Shown: positions 23,320 through 31,367, counted from the first letter of the stretch. The stretch: 31,459 bases of DNA from an uncultured Lachnospiraceae bacterium (GCA_910585905.1 CAJUID010000036.1:1-31459); one strand, 5' to 3'. Program-made: numbers and translations. The notes: a model not told the origin generated them from the sequence alone.

Positions 23320-24987
23320 TTAGGATCGTTTGACTTCAGCCGCAAAAAAACGCTTCTTTTCTTCTGTGTCCAGCAGACGGAGTAATTTACTCTGCCCCAT
23401 CATGACACCTTGCTCTGCCAAATGTTTTTCATACCGTTCAAAACTTCCCTTTCTCAAAAACTGTATATGGAGCGGCCCTATTTCATTCATATTTCTACAG
23501 CAGTTATATTCATAATTATGACAACAAAGACAATCCTCCAGGACACTCTCTGCGTCTGCTGCCGTATCCCCAACACATTCCATATAAAAGAGATAATGCG
23601 GCAACCCTTTTTCTTCTGCTTCCTGCACACAAAAGCCCTTCACTGGAACTCCACTTCTACAGGCAAATTGCTTAACCGCCTCCTCAAGCTGCTCCATGTT
23701 ACTCTTTTCTCCTGCCAGATTGATGATAAGATTTTTGCGGTAACAAAACCGTACGACCGGGGTTTTATAATACCAGTCAATTACTTCAACCACATCTCTC
23801 ATTCGATAACGGTATAAGCCAGAATGATTCGTAAACAAAACCTCATAACGTTCCCCCACCTCAAGTTCCCACAAATAGAGAGGACATTGACTGCCCAGTT
23901 CCGCTTTTGCCAGAGGGAGAAACTCAAAAAAACCAGCTTCTGGAAATAAAATATAAGCATCTGGTTCTTCTAACTGCCTCGCAACGCCAAAGATTCCCTC
24001 AGATGCCCCATATACAAAATGATGAACCGGAACACTCCCTTTCAATTGATTTAACTGCCCTGTATAATAAGGGTATGCCTTACCACCAATTGCCTGGATA
24101 TATTTCATATCCGGCCAGATTTTAGAAATCATACCCTGTCTCAGTTTGCCATAAGGAATCTGGCGCAATTCTCCGGCTCGAAAGGGATCAGGTGGAAGCT
24201 TTTCCTTCAATAAACATTTCCAAGCTTCGCTAATCGCTATCCTTTCATCAATTTCCCCATTTTCTATATCATTTAAGAGCATATCCCAATTTCTGTAAAT
24301 ATACTCCATCACCCCCACAACACGGTTGACAAATACACCATGAATCGCCCGAAGCCCGCGCTCTGCAAGCGCAAACCGCACCTTGACATATAATATATCC
24401 TCCAAATCATCTGGGAATAAAACTTCTTTGGGCACACAATAGTCAGATGCATCAAACTCCCCATTCCTATCTAGCCACTGATAGACAGCACCAGAGCGGA
24501 TTCCCTTCATCCGGCCATCCGCCATCTGCGTTTTTGCAAACTCTCCCAGTTGAAAAATCTTTCCAAATACCTCACACTCTGGCAAATCTTTATAATACTC
24601 CCTCACCTTGCCAAACACATTGCCACAGGCATATAAATAAAAAATTTGATGTTCCTTTTCCGTAAGAGGCAGATATTTAGCCTCTCCGGTTGTGCCAGAA
24701 CTAATGCAAAAAAAATCTGCCGGCGCCTTTGTCAGAATATCCTCCTCACCATCTATCATTCTTGAAATATATGTATCATAGTCATCGTAAAATGTTATTG
24801 GTACATTCTTCTGGTATTCCCCCATATCTTTTATGGCAGAAAAATGATATTTCCTGCCATACTCTGTATTGCGGTTTTCATATAGTATCTCCCGAAGCAG
24901 CCCAGCTTGTATCTCTTGTGCCCGTTCCGCTGTACTTTTCAGACGCGAAAGCGCTTTCTGTCCCAATTCTATGTAATTCATTTTCAT
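23320..24987 (-). CDS. GH3-family acyl-acid ligase
   Basis: A 555-aa protein of the GH3 family in the ANL adenylating superfamily. The ATP-binding motifs are visible: motif I SSGTTGEAKYLPLT (about residues 91-104), motif II VYGASEGIFGV (about 330) and motif III YRYRMRDVVEV (about 395). Plant GH3 enzymes join carboxylic acids to amino acids through acyl-adenylates; the bacterial substrates are mostly unknown. The family name in databases (auxin-responsive promoter) says nothing about its role here. The ATG at 24987 has AAAGG about 11 nt upstream. It sits 20 nt after the MATE-HATPase gene and 88 nt before the phosphatase gene. Confidence 0.9.
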   Translation of the reverse strand: MKMNYIELGQKALSRLKSTAERAQEIQAGLLREILYENRNTEYGRKYHFSAIKDMGEYQKNVPITFYDDYDTYISRMIDGEEDILTKAPADFFCISSGTTGEAKYLPLTEKEHQIFYLYACGNVFGKVREYYKDLPECEVFGKIFQLGEFAKTQMADGRMKGIRSGAVYQWLDRNGEFDASDYCVPKEVLFPDDLEDILYVKVRFALAERGLRAIHGVFVNRVVGVMEYIYRNWDMLLNDIENGEIDERIAISEAWKCLLKEKLPPDPFRAGELRQIPYGKLRQGMISKIWPDMKYIQAIGGKAYPYYTGQLNQLKGSVPVHHFVYGASEGIFGVARQLEEPDAYILFPEAGFFEFLPLAKAELGSQCPLYLWELEVGERYEVLFTNHSGLYRYRMRDVVEVIDWYYKTPVVRFCYRKNLIINLAGEKSNMEQLEEAVKQFACRSGVPVKGFCVQEAEEKGLPHYLFYMECVGDTAADAESVLEDCLCCHNYEYNCCRNMNEIGPLHIQFLRKGSFERYEKHLAEQGVMMGQSKLLRLLDTEEKKRFFAAEVKRS

Positions 24988-25007
24988 GTTGCTAGATACC
25001 TTTCCAT

Positions 25008-26684
25008 CTATAAAAAAATCTGAAGGGTATTCATTCCAAAAGTGCGCTGATACACAGTTTCCTCAACCATATCCTGAATCATCTGTATACCCATATACAG
25101 ATCATCCACCCCTTCAATATTTTGATGCGCAAGCGGATTAAACTGAATCCCGCTATATCGAAAACGAATTCCTATTACTTCTTGCAGAGAATATACACGA
25201 ATTTCAAATTCAACATTTCCTTCACTGTTTGCTGAAGTAATTAAAGTCATGATTTCTTCCATAGCAAGGCTAATGCGCATCACCTGCTTGATAGACATAC
25301 CATTTTCTTCGCAGAAAAAAGTAATTTTGCTGCTGGCATTACAGATGTCCTCCACATCACCATTTACAGAGAAATTAATGACGCGCCCCGTTTTTTCCAG
25401 TGAATCATCCATCAATAAAAATCGAGAATAATCTGGATGAAAATAATGATAAATTCCAGATGCCATATACCATACAACCACTGTTAAAAGCTCACTGAGC
25501 AACAAAAACATCCAAGGTTCCTGCTTTGCCAGAAGCAACAGGTAAAGACTTATATCTGTCATTAAAAATACGCGCATAAAAATAATCCCATTTGCCCAGA
25601 CAATGCGTCCAGACACATTATAATACCCTGACAATATGCCATTGAGCAGTCCAAAGAACATTCCCATACACAGGCAGAGCAATGCAAAGCGCAAGGGATA
25701 AGAAATCCCGTACATTCTCGCAATGAAATCAGCTCCTGCAACAACGATAATGGAAAATATCACGCAGCAAGGCACTCCGCTTTTTATTTGCCTTGCAAGC
25801 AGGAGCCTCACACTTCCATTATCATGTTCTCCACTATAAATTCCAAGCATCGCAGATGCCGCCTGCGGCACCCCTACTGTTACACTCTCTGCAAAAGCAC
25901 TGATACAATTGACAGCCGTAAACGCTGCAACCACTTCACTGCCTCCATGCTGCAGCAAAAGCCCATTTACGGCCATTATACGAAGTGTCTGAAACAGATT
26001 GTTCATTGCAGATGGACTTCCCGCCTGGATTATCCGCATAAAAGAAACACCCTTATAAGTACAGCTGACACCAAAAGAAAAGCTGCTTTTTTCATCACAT
26101 AGCCACCAGATACCTAAAAGACAGGCAACTGCTGTTGCGATAACACTCGCAAGTCCCGCCCCAAAGACGCCCAAGTCCATACCATACAAAAACAGGACAT
26201 CCAGCAAAACATTTCCTGCCCCCATAACCACCATCATTACGGTAACTTTTCCGTTCCGCCCATCTAGCCTTAAAAACCAAAATGGAATATATATCAAAAT
26301 CTTTGGCAGTGAACCGACAAGTGTGATTCCTACATATTCCTTCACAAGAGGCATTATTGCTTGATCGGCACACAAAAAAGCAGCTATCGGCTTCAAAAAC
26401 AAAAGTCCTACAGCCATTATCAGAGCAGATATTAATGTGCACCAAAAAATAGCCATTTGGTACAGCTTTTGTGCCTGTTGGCTTTGATTATTTCCAATTG
26501 CCTCAGAAGCGCATATGGCAGTCCCCGACACCACAAAAGAACCTGCGATGCAAAGTATAAGGTACACTGGGAGACTAAAATTGATAGCAGCCAGAGCATC
26601 CGTTCCCAACCGCTGTCCCACAAGCACGCCATCCACAAGGATATTAATGTTGCCGCTTAAAATAGACAGGATACATGGAATCAA
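25008..26684 (-). CDS. MATE-family transporter fused to a degenerate RsbW-like domain
   Basis: About 430 residues form a MATE/MOP-type multi-helix exporter, with ILVDGVLVGQRLGTDALAAINFSLP near the start. A cytosolic tail (about residues 430-558) resembles an RsbW-like GHKL domain: AMEEIMTLI aligns with the N-box, RYSGIQFNPL with G1 and MGIQMIQDMVEE with G2. The N-box Asn and the G1 Asp are missing, so kinase activity is unlikely. The frame is open further upstream (to 26759) without a standard start. The well-placed ATG at 26734 runs into a stop after two codons, one nucleotide out of frame. The listed start is a TTG with no good ribosome site. Confidence 0.85.
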   Translation of the reverse strand: MIPCILSILSGNINILVDGVLVGQRLGTDALAAINFSLPVYLILCIAGSFVVSGTAICASEAIGNNQSQQAQKLYQMAIFWCTLISALIMAVGLLFLKPIAAFLCADQAIMPLVKEYVGITLVGSLPKILIYIPFWFLRLDGRNGKVTVMMVVMGAGNVLLDVLFLYGMDLGVFGAGLASVIATAVACLLGIWWLCDEKSSFSFGVSCTYKGVSFMRIIQAGSPSAMNNLFQTLRIMAVNGLLLQHGGSEVVAAFTAVNCISAFAESVTVGVPQAASAMLGIYSGEHDNGSVRLLLARQIKSGVPCCVIFSIIVVAGADFIARMYGISYPLRFALLCLCMGMFFGLLNGILSGYYNVSGRIVWANGIIFMRVFLMTDISLYLLLLAKQEPWMFLLLSELLTVVVWYMASGIYHYFHPDYSRFLLMDDSLEKTGRVINFSVNGDVEDICNASSKITFFCEENGMSIKQVMRISLAMEEIMTLITSANSEGNVEFEIRVYSLQEVIGIRFRYSGIQFNPLAHQNIEGVDDLYMGIQMIQDMVEETVYQRTFGMNTLQIFL

Positions 26685-26764
26685 TGCTTTGCCATATGCT
26701 CTTTTTAGAAATTGTTCATTTTGTTCTAATACATGGTTTCCCTCTATAGTGCTGCCTATTTTCT

Positions 26765-27067
26765 TTATCTCCCTTCAATCGTAAGTATTCCAGAAAATCC
26801 AGTTACCTCAAATATTTCCATTATTGTCTCATTGACATGAATTACTTTCATACTACCCTGCTTATTCATCGTTTTCTGTGCGCCGAGAAGGACCCTTAAT
26901 CCCGCCGAAGATAAATAATCTAATTCTGCCATATCAATGACTAACTCCTCAATTCCCTCCAACGATTTTTGTAATTCCGTCTCCAACTTTGGTGCAGTAT
27001 TTGTATCTAACCTGCCCTCCAAAGCAAGACATAATTTGCTACCCTCTTTACTATTTGAAATTTCCAT
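26765..27067 (-). CDS. STAS-domain anti-sigma factor antagonist
   Basis: A 100-aa SpoIIAA/RsbV-type STAS protein. It has an LALEGRLDTNTAPKLE strand-helix start and the conserved phosphorylation-site region MAELDYLSSAGLRVLLGA, with the Ser-Ser pair where the regulatory serine sits. The RsbW-like protein would phosphorylate it and the PP2C phosphatase would reverse this. GGAGG lies 4 nt before the ATG. It is the first gene of the five-gene operon and has an extended -10 promoter about 65 nt upstream. Confidence 0.93.
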   Translation of the reverse strand: MEISNSKEGSKLCLALEGRLDTNTAPKLETELQKSLEGIEELVIDMAELDYLSSAGLRVLLGAQKTMNKQGSMKVIHVNETIMEIFEVTGFSGILTIEGR

Positions 27068-27131
27068 TTTTCCTCCAATCTACACAATAGCAGTTTATTG
27101 TGTTTGTATTTTTACTTTATATTGGAGTAGA

Positions 27132-27137
27132 ATTATA
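27132..27137 (-). promoter_or_regulatory. Extended -10 promoter of the STAS-MATE-GH3 operon
   Basis: On the minus strand TGATATAAT gives a perfect -10 (27137-27132) with the TG extension, 65 nt before the STAS start. No good -35 is visible, and an imperfect palindrome (CATAG/CTATG, 5-nt spacer) covers the spacer, so an activator or repressor may act here. Confidence 0.65.
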
Positions 27138-27166
27138 TCATAGGTAATCTATGTTTTGTGCATATT

Positions 27167-27196
27167 GGAATACTTCGCATTTTAAGCGGAATACTT
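27167..27196. repeat. Two 9-bp direct repeats 21 bp apart upstream of the STAS promoter
   Basis: GGAATACTT occurs at 27167-27175 and 27188-27196. The 21-bp period places both copies on the same face of the helix. They lie 30-65 bp upstream of the -10 of the operon, where activator sites are usual. Confidence 0.6.
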
Positions 27197-27258
27197 TGCC
27201 AAAAATATCATGATGTATCTCAAAAATACAGCAAACTTAATCAAATTTATAGCTATCT

Positions 27259-29013
27259 TTAAGAAACAGATGGACGGAGACGATCAAAAACCCCATATAA
27301 ATCCAAAGTGCCGTGCCCCCATGTGCGGCTTGGGATTGTAATCCCACTCCGGTCTGCCCCGCGGATTAAATACATTTTGGCCTTTTCTGTATCCATCGCC
27401 AAATCATTTTTCCTTACAATAGCCCACTCCGCCAAAAGTGCTACAGTACCTGCTGTAAGTGCTGCCGCCTGACTGGAACCAGTTCGGGAACCGTACCTTG
27501 CCCTGCTATTTCTTTCCTGTTCACTTGTTGGATAATTCCCAGCAAATGGAAGCGTACCATATATTTCTACCCCAGGCGCAGCAAAATCTGGTTTAATTGC
27601 GTTCTCCCTCGTAAATCCCCGGCTTGATTCAGCCGCTATCCCCCTGGTCGCTGAATTATAAAATGCGGTAGTAATAATTCGGTGATTGTTACCTGGGTCA
27701 CAAATTGTCGTATCTGGATTTGCCCTTAAAAAATACGTCTGGTCATCTATAAAATTTCGGATCGGCAGCCACATATCAAATCTTCTTGCACTATCAAGCT
27801 CATTGAAAACACGAATTTTCCAAATTCCCGCCGTAGGATTTTGAAAACGGAGCTGAATACATTCGTCGCCGCTCTCAAAGGAAAATAGAAGATATTCAAT
27901 ATAAACTACCGTACCGCCAAATAGAAAGCTTACTCGCCTCTGTTCCCCAAGCCTTGCCTGTGTTTTTCCCGAATATTCCCCATCTGGTGAAACCAGCCCT
28001 ACAGAATACAACTCTGTAGCAGCAGTCCACAGCTTAATCGTAAATCCGCGCTCGTTTTCCCCTACCCGGACTTCTACCTCGACATCTTCGCCGCCACCCA
28101 GCGAATCATCTTGATAATGATGTGATGTATTTGCTTCATTCCCTGCTGCTGTCACCATATAGATTCCCCGGTAATCGCCGTAATCCTCCATTAGTTCCCC
28201 TAAAATACCTCCCCGGTTGTGCCCCCCCTGGTTCGTCCCCATTCCAAGACATAATACCAGTGGCATACCGTACTGTCCCGCCAGATCCACAAGATAGCGG
28301 ATTCCCAGCATAATATCACTCTCTGAATAACATGGATTGTTATTGTTGATAAAATAGAAATTTCTAAGATTTTGTTTTGCCTCTTTGCATTTGACCATGC
28401 AGATTGCGGCATACGGTGCAACGCCAGAAAAATTAGCACTCTCTATAATATTGCCGCAGGCTGCCCCCGCCATAAATGTGCCATGGCCGTTATAATCTCT
28501 GCTTGGCACAATATCTAAAGGCGAATCACTGTTTAACGCTCTGTTAATATCATCTGATGTATATTCCGCTCCATAAGAAAATAATGCAGGGGGATGTTCC
28601 CCTTCCCTCAATTCCTCGACCGTCTGATCCCATATTGATACAATGCGAGTCCTTCCATCGCTGCCAATAAATGCAGGGTGGGAATAATCAATTCCAGTAT
28701 CCACAAACCCCACCATAACACCCTGGCCATAAAGATTTAACCCCGACTGCCTCCGCGCCTGGGATATTCCCGCATTCTCTAATACCTGGTCTGATGAAAG
28801 CAGCCCAAAGCAATGTGGTATAATCTTTATGCCAGATTCCGGCCCTATTGTATATTCCCTACCTCTCTCATAAAGCACAGCAAAGCGGTAGGAAGCCAAT
28901 GTATAACAGTATGGAGAATCCCCCGAGCTGGCTTCAATCTCCCCTGGCAAAACCTCTACCAGATAATCTAAATATTCTTCCGAATAAACCTGTTCCCTGC
29001 ATTCTTCTGCCAT
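27259..29013 (-). CDS. Subtilisin-like (S8) protease, Csp-like
   Basis: A 584-aa serine protease of the S8 family. The catalytic triad is visible: Asp about 105 in GFVDTGIDYSHPA, His about 177 in YNGHGTFMAGA, and Ser about 514 in RTGSSQAAALTAG (GSS in place of the usual GTS). An insert of about 200 residues between His and Ser is beta-rich, as in CspB-type germination proteases of clostridia. There is no signal peptide, so it is cytosolic or spore-packaged. GGAG lies 5 nt before the ATG at 29013; the ATG at 29031 has a poor site. It lies 105 nt after clpX, with no clear terminator between them. Confidence 0.9.
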   Translation of the reverse strand: MAEECREQVYSEEYLDYLVEVLPGEIEASSGDSPYCYTLASYRFAVLYERGREYTIGPESGIKIIPHCFGLLSSDQVLENAGISQARRQSGLNLYGQGVMVGFVDTGIDYSHPAFIGSDGRTRIVSIWDQTVEELREGEHPPALFSYGAEYTSDDINRALNSDSPLDIVPSRDYNGHGTFMAGAACGNIIESANFSGVAPYAAICMVKCKEAKQNLRNFYFINNNNPCYSESDIMLGIRYLVDLAGQYGMPLVLCLGMGTNQGGHNRGGILGELMEDYGDYRGIYMVTAAGNEANTSHHYQDDSLGGGEDVEVEVRVGENERGFTIKLWTAATELYSVGLVSPDGEYSGKTQARLGEQRRVSFLFGGTVVYIEYLLFSFESGDECIQLRFQNPTAGIWKIRVFNELDSARRFDMWLPIRNFIDDQTYFLRANPDTTICDPGNNHRIITTAFYNSATRGIAAESSRGFTRENAIKPDFAAPGVEIYGTLPFAGNYPTSEQERNSRARYGSRTGSSQAAALTAGTVALLAEWAIVRKNDLAMDTEKAKMYLIRGADRSGITIPSRTWGHGTLDLYGVFDRLRPSVS

Positions 29014-29136
29014 AATCACTCCAGAATACATACTCTTTCTCTATATTCTATTCATGTGAACAAAAAATGCCATTACAATTATCCGAATTTGTAAAATTTA
29101 TAGCCATTTTAACCAATTTACGTGCTTAAGCAAGAC

Positions 29137-30534
29137 CTAGTCCCTCTGTGTTAATAGCTTTGCCTCCCCACTTCCACGCATCTCAATTAAAGGTGCACCG
29201 CTTTTTTCGATATAATCTTTTGTAATCGTTACCCGGCCTATTAAATCATCCTTAGGAATTTCATACATAATGTCTAGCATAAAATCCTCAATAATAGCAC
29301 GAAGCGCCCTTGCACCTGTTTTCTTTTCCACTGCCTTCTTTGCAATTGCGGAAACAGCTTCCTCGTCAAAACGCAAGTCCACTTCATCCAACGCCAAAAG
29401 CTTCTGATATTGCTTGATAATGGCATTCTTTGGCTGAACCAATACTTTTGCAAGCATTTCTTCTGTCATGGCCTGCAATGCAAATACAACTGGGAGACGC
29501 CCTAAAAATTCTGGAATCATGCCAAACTCGCGCAAATCCTCTGTCGATGCCTTTTGCAATATATTTTCGTCCTTATCAAACTCATCTCCAAGCTGCGACA
29601 TAAAACCAATGGATGACTGCTTTGTGAGGCGTTTTTTTATTATCTTTTCCAACTCTGGAAATGCCCCCCCACAAACAAATAAAATATTTCTTGTATTAAC
29701 TGTTGTCATTGGCACCATAGCATTCTTACTGCTGGCCCCTACCGGAACTTCCACATCACTGCCCTCTAAAAGTTTTAGCATTCCCTGCTGCACTGACTCA
29801 CCGCTGACATCTCGGCTATTTGTGTTCCTTTTCTTTGCAATCTTATCAATTTCATCAATAAAGATAATCCCATGCTCTGCTTTTTCGACATCGTTATCCG
29901 CCGCCGCCAGAAGCTTAGAAAGTACACTCTCCACGTCGTCCCCAATATATCCAGCCTCGGTCAACGACGTTGCATCTGTAATAGCAAGCGGCACTTGTAA
30001 AATCTTTGCCAGCGTCTTTACTAGATATGTCTTACCAGAGCCTGTTGGCCCAATCATCAGCATATTAGATTTCTCTATCTCAATACCATCTTCTTTTTCC
30101 GAATCCGTCAAAACCCGCTTATAATGGTTATAAACTGCCACCGACATTACCTTTTTGGCAAAATCCTGCCCCACAACATACTCATCCAGTGTCCCTTTTA
30201 TTACATGCGGCGCTGGAAGGTGTTTTATATCAAAGATTCCCTGTGGATGTTCTTTCTTTTCTTCACTCTTTTCCGTCTTTTTCTTAAGCTTCTGCCGTTT
30301 CGGTACTTCCTGCTGTGGCTGTCCCATATTAAACATATCCATATATGGCATTCCGCCAAATGGTCCGCCCACCTTATCCATAGAATCAAATGTTTTCTGC
30401 ATACAATCACTGCACACACATATATTTTTTGGAATATGAATCATTTTTCCAGCTTTGCTCTCTGGACGCCTACAAATATAACAGACATCCTCATATTCCG
30501 AATCATTATTTCCATTCTTTAAATTATCTGACAT
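29137..30534 (-). CDS. clpX: ClpX, ATP-binding unfoldase of ClpXP
   Basis: The AAA+ unfoldase that feeds substrates to ClpP. The N-terminal zinc-binding domain has CYICRRPE and VCSDCMQ (about residues 20-50). A Lys/Glu-rich linker follows, and the AAA domain has Walker A GPTGSGKT (about 155-162), Walker B IIFIDEIDKI (about 210), and the sensor-2 region KTGARALRAIIED. At 465 aa it is longer than the usual 420, because of a Met/Pro/Gly- and Lys-rich stretch after the zinc finger. GAGGG lies 4 nt before the ATG at 30534; a TTG at 30567 is rejected. clpP and tig, its common neighbours, are not in the window. Confidence 0.94.
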   Translation of the reverse strand: MSDNLKNGNNDSEYEDVCYICRRPESKAGKMIHIPKNICVCSDCMQKTFDSMDKVGGPFGGMPYMDMFNMGQPQQEVPKRQKLKKKTEKSEEKKEHPQGIFDIKHLPAPHVIKGTLDEYVVGQDFAKKVMSVAVYNHYKRVLTDSEKEDGIEIEKSNMLMIGPTGSGKTYLVKTLAKILQVPLAITDATSLTEAGYIGDDVESVLSKLLAAADNDVEKAEHGIIFIDEIDKIAKKRNTNSRDVSGESVQQGMLKLLEGSDVEVPVGASSKNAMVPMTTVNTRNILFVCGGAFPELEKIIKKRLTKQSSIGFMSQLGDEFDKDENILQKASTEDLREFGMIPEFLGRLPVVFALQAMTEEMLAKVLVQPKNAIIKQYQKLLALDEVDLRFDEEAVSAIAKKAVEKKTGARALRAIIEDFMLDIMYEIPKDDLIGRVTITKDYIEKSGAPLIEMRGSGEAKLLTQRD

Positions 30535-30736
30535 CTTTCCCTCATTTCTGTACTGCTCCTGCTTCAACGATTCCCTGAAACGAAGTATACCCTTATTATT
30601 TATATTAATCTAATTACCCCTGCTATGCATAGGTTTCGAAAAATTTCTTTCATATTAACTACTCTACCAGAAAACAAACTTTTAGAAAAGACTTAGTTAC
30701 AATTTTTATATTTTTTTCAGTTTTTTTCTTTTTTCC

Positions 30737-30765
30737 TTGACGCTCCAAGACGGTTATGCTAAAAT
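30737..30765 (+). promoter_or_regulatory. Promoter of the tRNA-Arg locus
   Basis: TTGACG (30737-30742) and TAAAAT (30760-30765) are spaced by 17 nt. The predicted start lies about 20 nt before the tRNA fragment, so this promoter presumably drove the original tRNA gene and may now read through into the intact one. Confidence 0.75.
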
Positions 30766-30792
30766 GCGTATTGGTAGTATTCAATGCCAAAT

Positions 30793-30832
30793 GTCGCTAT
30801 AGCTCAGCTGGATAGAGCGACCGCCTCCTAAG
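30793..30832 (+). pseudogene. 5' half of a tRNA-Arg(CCT), interrupted in the anticodon arm
   Basis: The acceptor 5' strand GTCGCTA, a full D arm and the anticodon loop with CCT are present, but the match ends at CCTAAG (30832). The expected anticodon 3' strand, T arm and the pairing acceptor strand TAGCGAC are absent downstream. From 30800 to 30832 it is identical at 32 of 33 positions to 30914-30946 of the intact tRNA-Arg(CCT). It still has a good promoter, so it looks like a formerly active gene split by an insertion. Confidence 0.8.
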
Positions 30833-30906
30833 AAAGTGTTCCAACGCTCGCCTTGGGAGGGCAAGGAAAATGTTGCGATTTCTATAATTTCATAGTTTTT
30901 ATAAAT

Positions 30907-30983
30907 GTTTCCGTAGCTCAGTTGGATAGAGCGACCGCCTCCTAAGCGGTAGGTCGGGTGTTCGAGTCACCTCGGGAACGCCA
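30907..30983 (+). tRNA. tRNA-Arg (anticodon CCT)
   Basis: A complete cloverleaf. Acceptor strands GTTTCCG (30907-30913) and CGGGAAC pair over 7 bp with one G-T. The D arm is GCTCAGTTGGATAGAGC, the anticodon stem ACCGC/GCGGT holds loop CTCCTAA (anticodon CCT), and the T arm contains GTTCGAGTC. The CCA end (30981-30983) is encoded. It decodes AGG. Its acceptor stem differs from that of the nearby 5' fragment, so it is not the repaired version of that gene. Confidence 0.95.
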
Positions 30984-30990
30984 AAAACCC

Positions 30991-31024
30991 CGCCGAAAAC
31001 CCTGTAAAATCAAGGTTTTCGGCG
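30991..31024 (+). terminator. Terminator after tRNA-Arg
   Basis: CGCCGAAAACC (30991-31001) pairs perfectly with GGTTTTCGGCG (31014-31024), an 11-bp stem with a 12-nt loop, followed by TTTCTTATTTT. It starts 8 nt after the CCA of tRNA-Arg(CCT). Confidence 0.85.
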
Positions 31025-31065
31025 TTTCTTATTTTCCGAGAGAAATCGGACAGGTAGCAAAGTGC

Positions 31066-31244
31066 GATTAGCAAAAGCCCATCTTGCTAATCAGACACAC
31101 CAGAGAAAAATCGAACTTGGATTTTTCGTTCATCGGTTATCCTGCCTCGGCTTGCTAATGATTAGCAGGATTTTTGCCGAGTTTGCTAATCAAAATGCCT
31201 TTCCTGCTAATTTCCCGAAAAAAGCTGCTAAAAATCGTGCTAAT
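31066..31244. repeat. Array of TGCTAAT repeats (iteron-like)
   Basis: Within 180 bp the heptamer TGCTAAT occurs at 31085, 31153, 31184, 31205 and 31238, inverted (ATTAGCA) at 31067 and 31161, and once degenerate at 31226. Two copies form a perfect 7-1-7 palindrome (31153-31167). Most of the 384-bp gap between tRNA-Arg and the next gene is occupied by this array; no convincing gene is present. The density suggests multiple binding of one protein, such as an integrase arm site, replication initiator or repressor. Confidence 0.75.
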
Positions 31245-31312
31245 TTGAAAGGCGATAGTTCCAAGTTCAACAGCTTGTTTGATAGGTTTACCTGCTACCA
31301 GATACGGCACAT

Positions 31313-31341
31313 TTGAGTATCCCATCGCTTCTATATATAAT
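31313..31341 (+). promoter_or_regulatory. Promoter of the last, partial gene
   Basis: TTGAGT (31313-31318) and a perfect TATAAT (31336-31341) are spaced by 17 nt, with the predicted start about 20 nt before the ATG at 31368. The TGCTAAT array lies upstream and could control it. Confidence 0.75.
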
Positions 31342-31367
31342 GGAAGCAGGAAAGGACGGTGAGCCGC

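Noticed and set aside
27243..29110. Similar GCTATAAATTT strings on both sides of the S8 protease gene
   Set aside because: They are short and AT-rich, with no matching ends or target duplication, so chance is the simpler explanation.
29468..30124. Open frame of 218 codons on the plus strand, opposite clpX
   Set aside because: It mirrors a well-conserved clpX coding region, has no ribosome site or family resemblance, and is explained by codon bias of the true gene.
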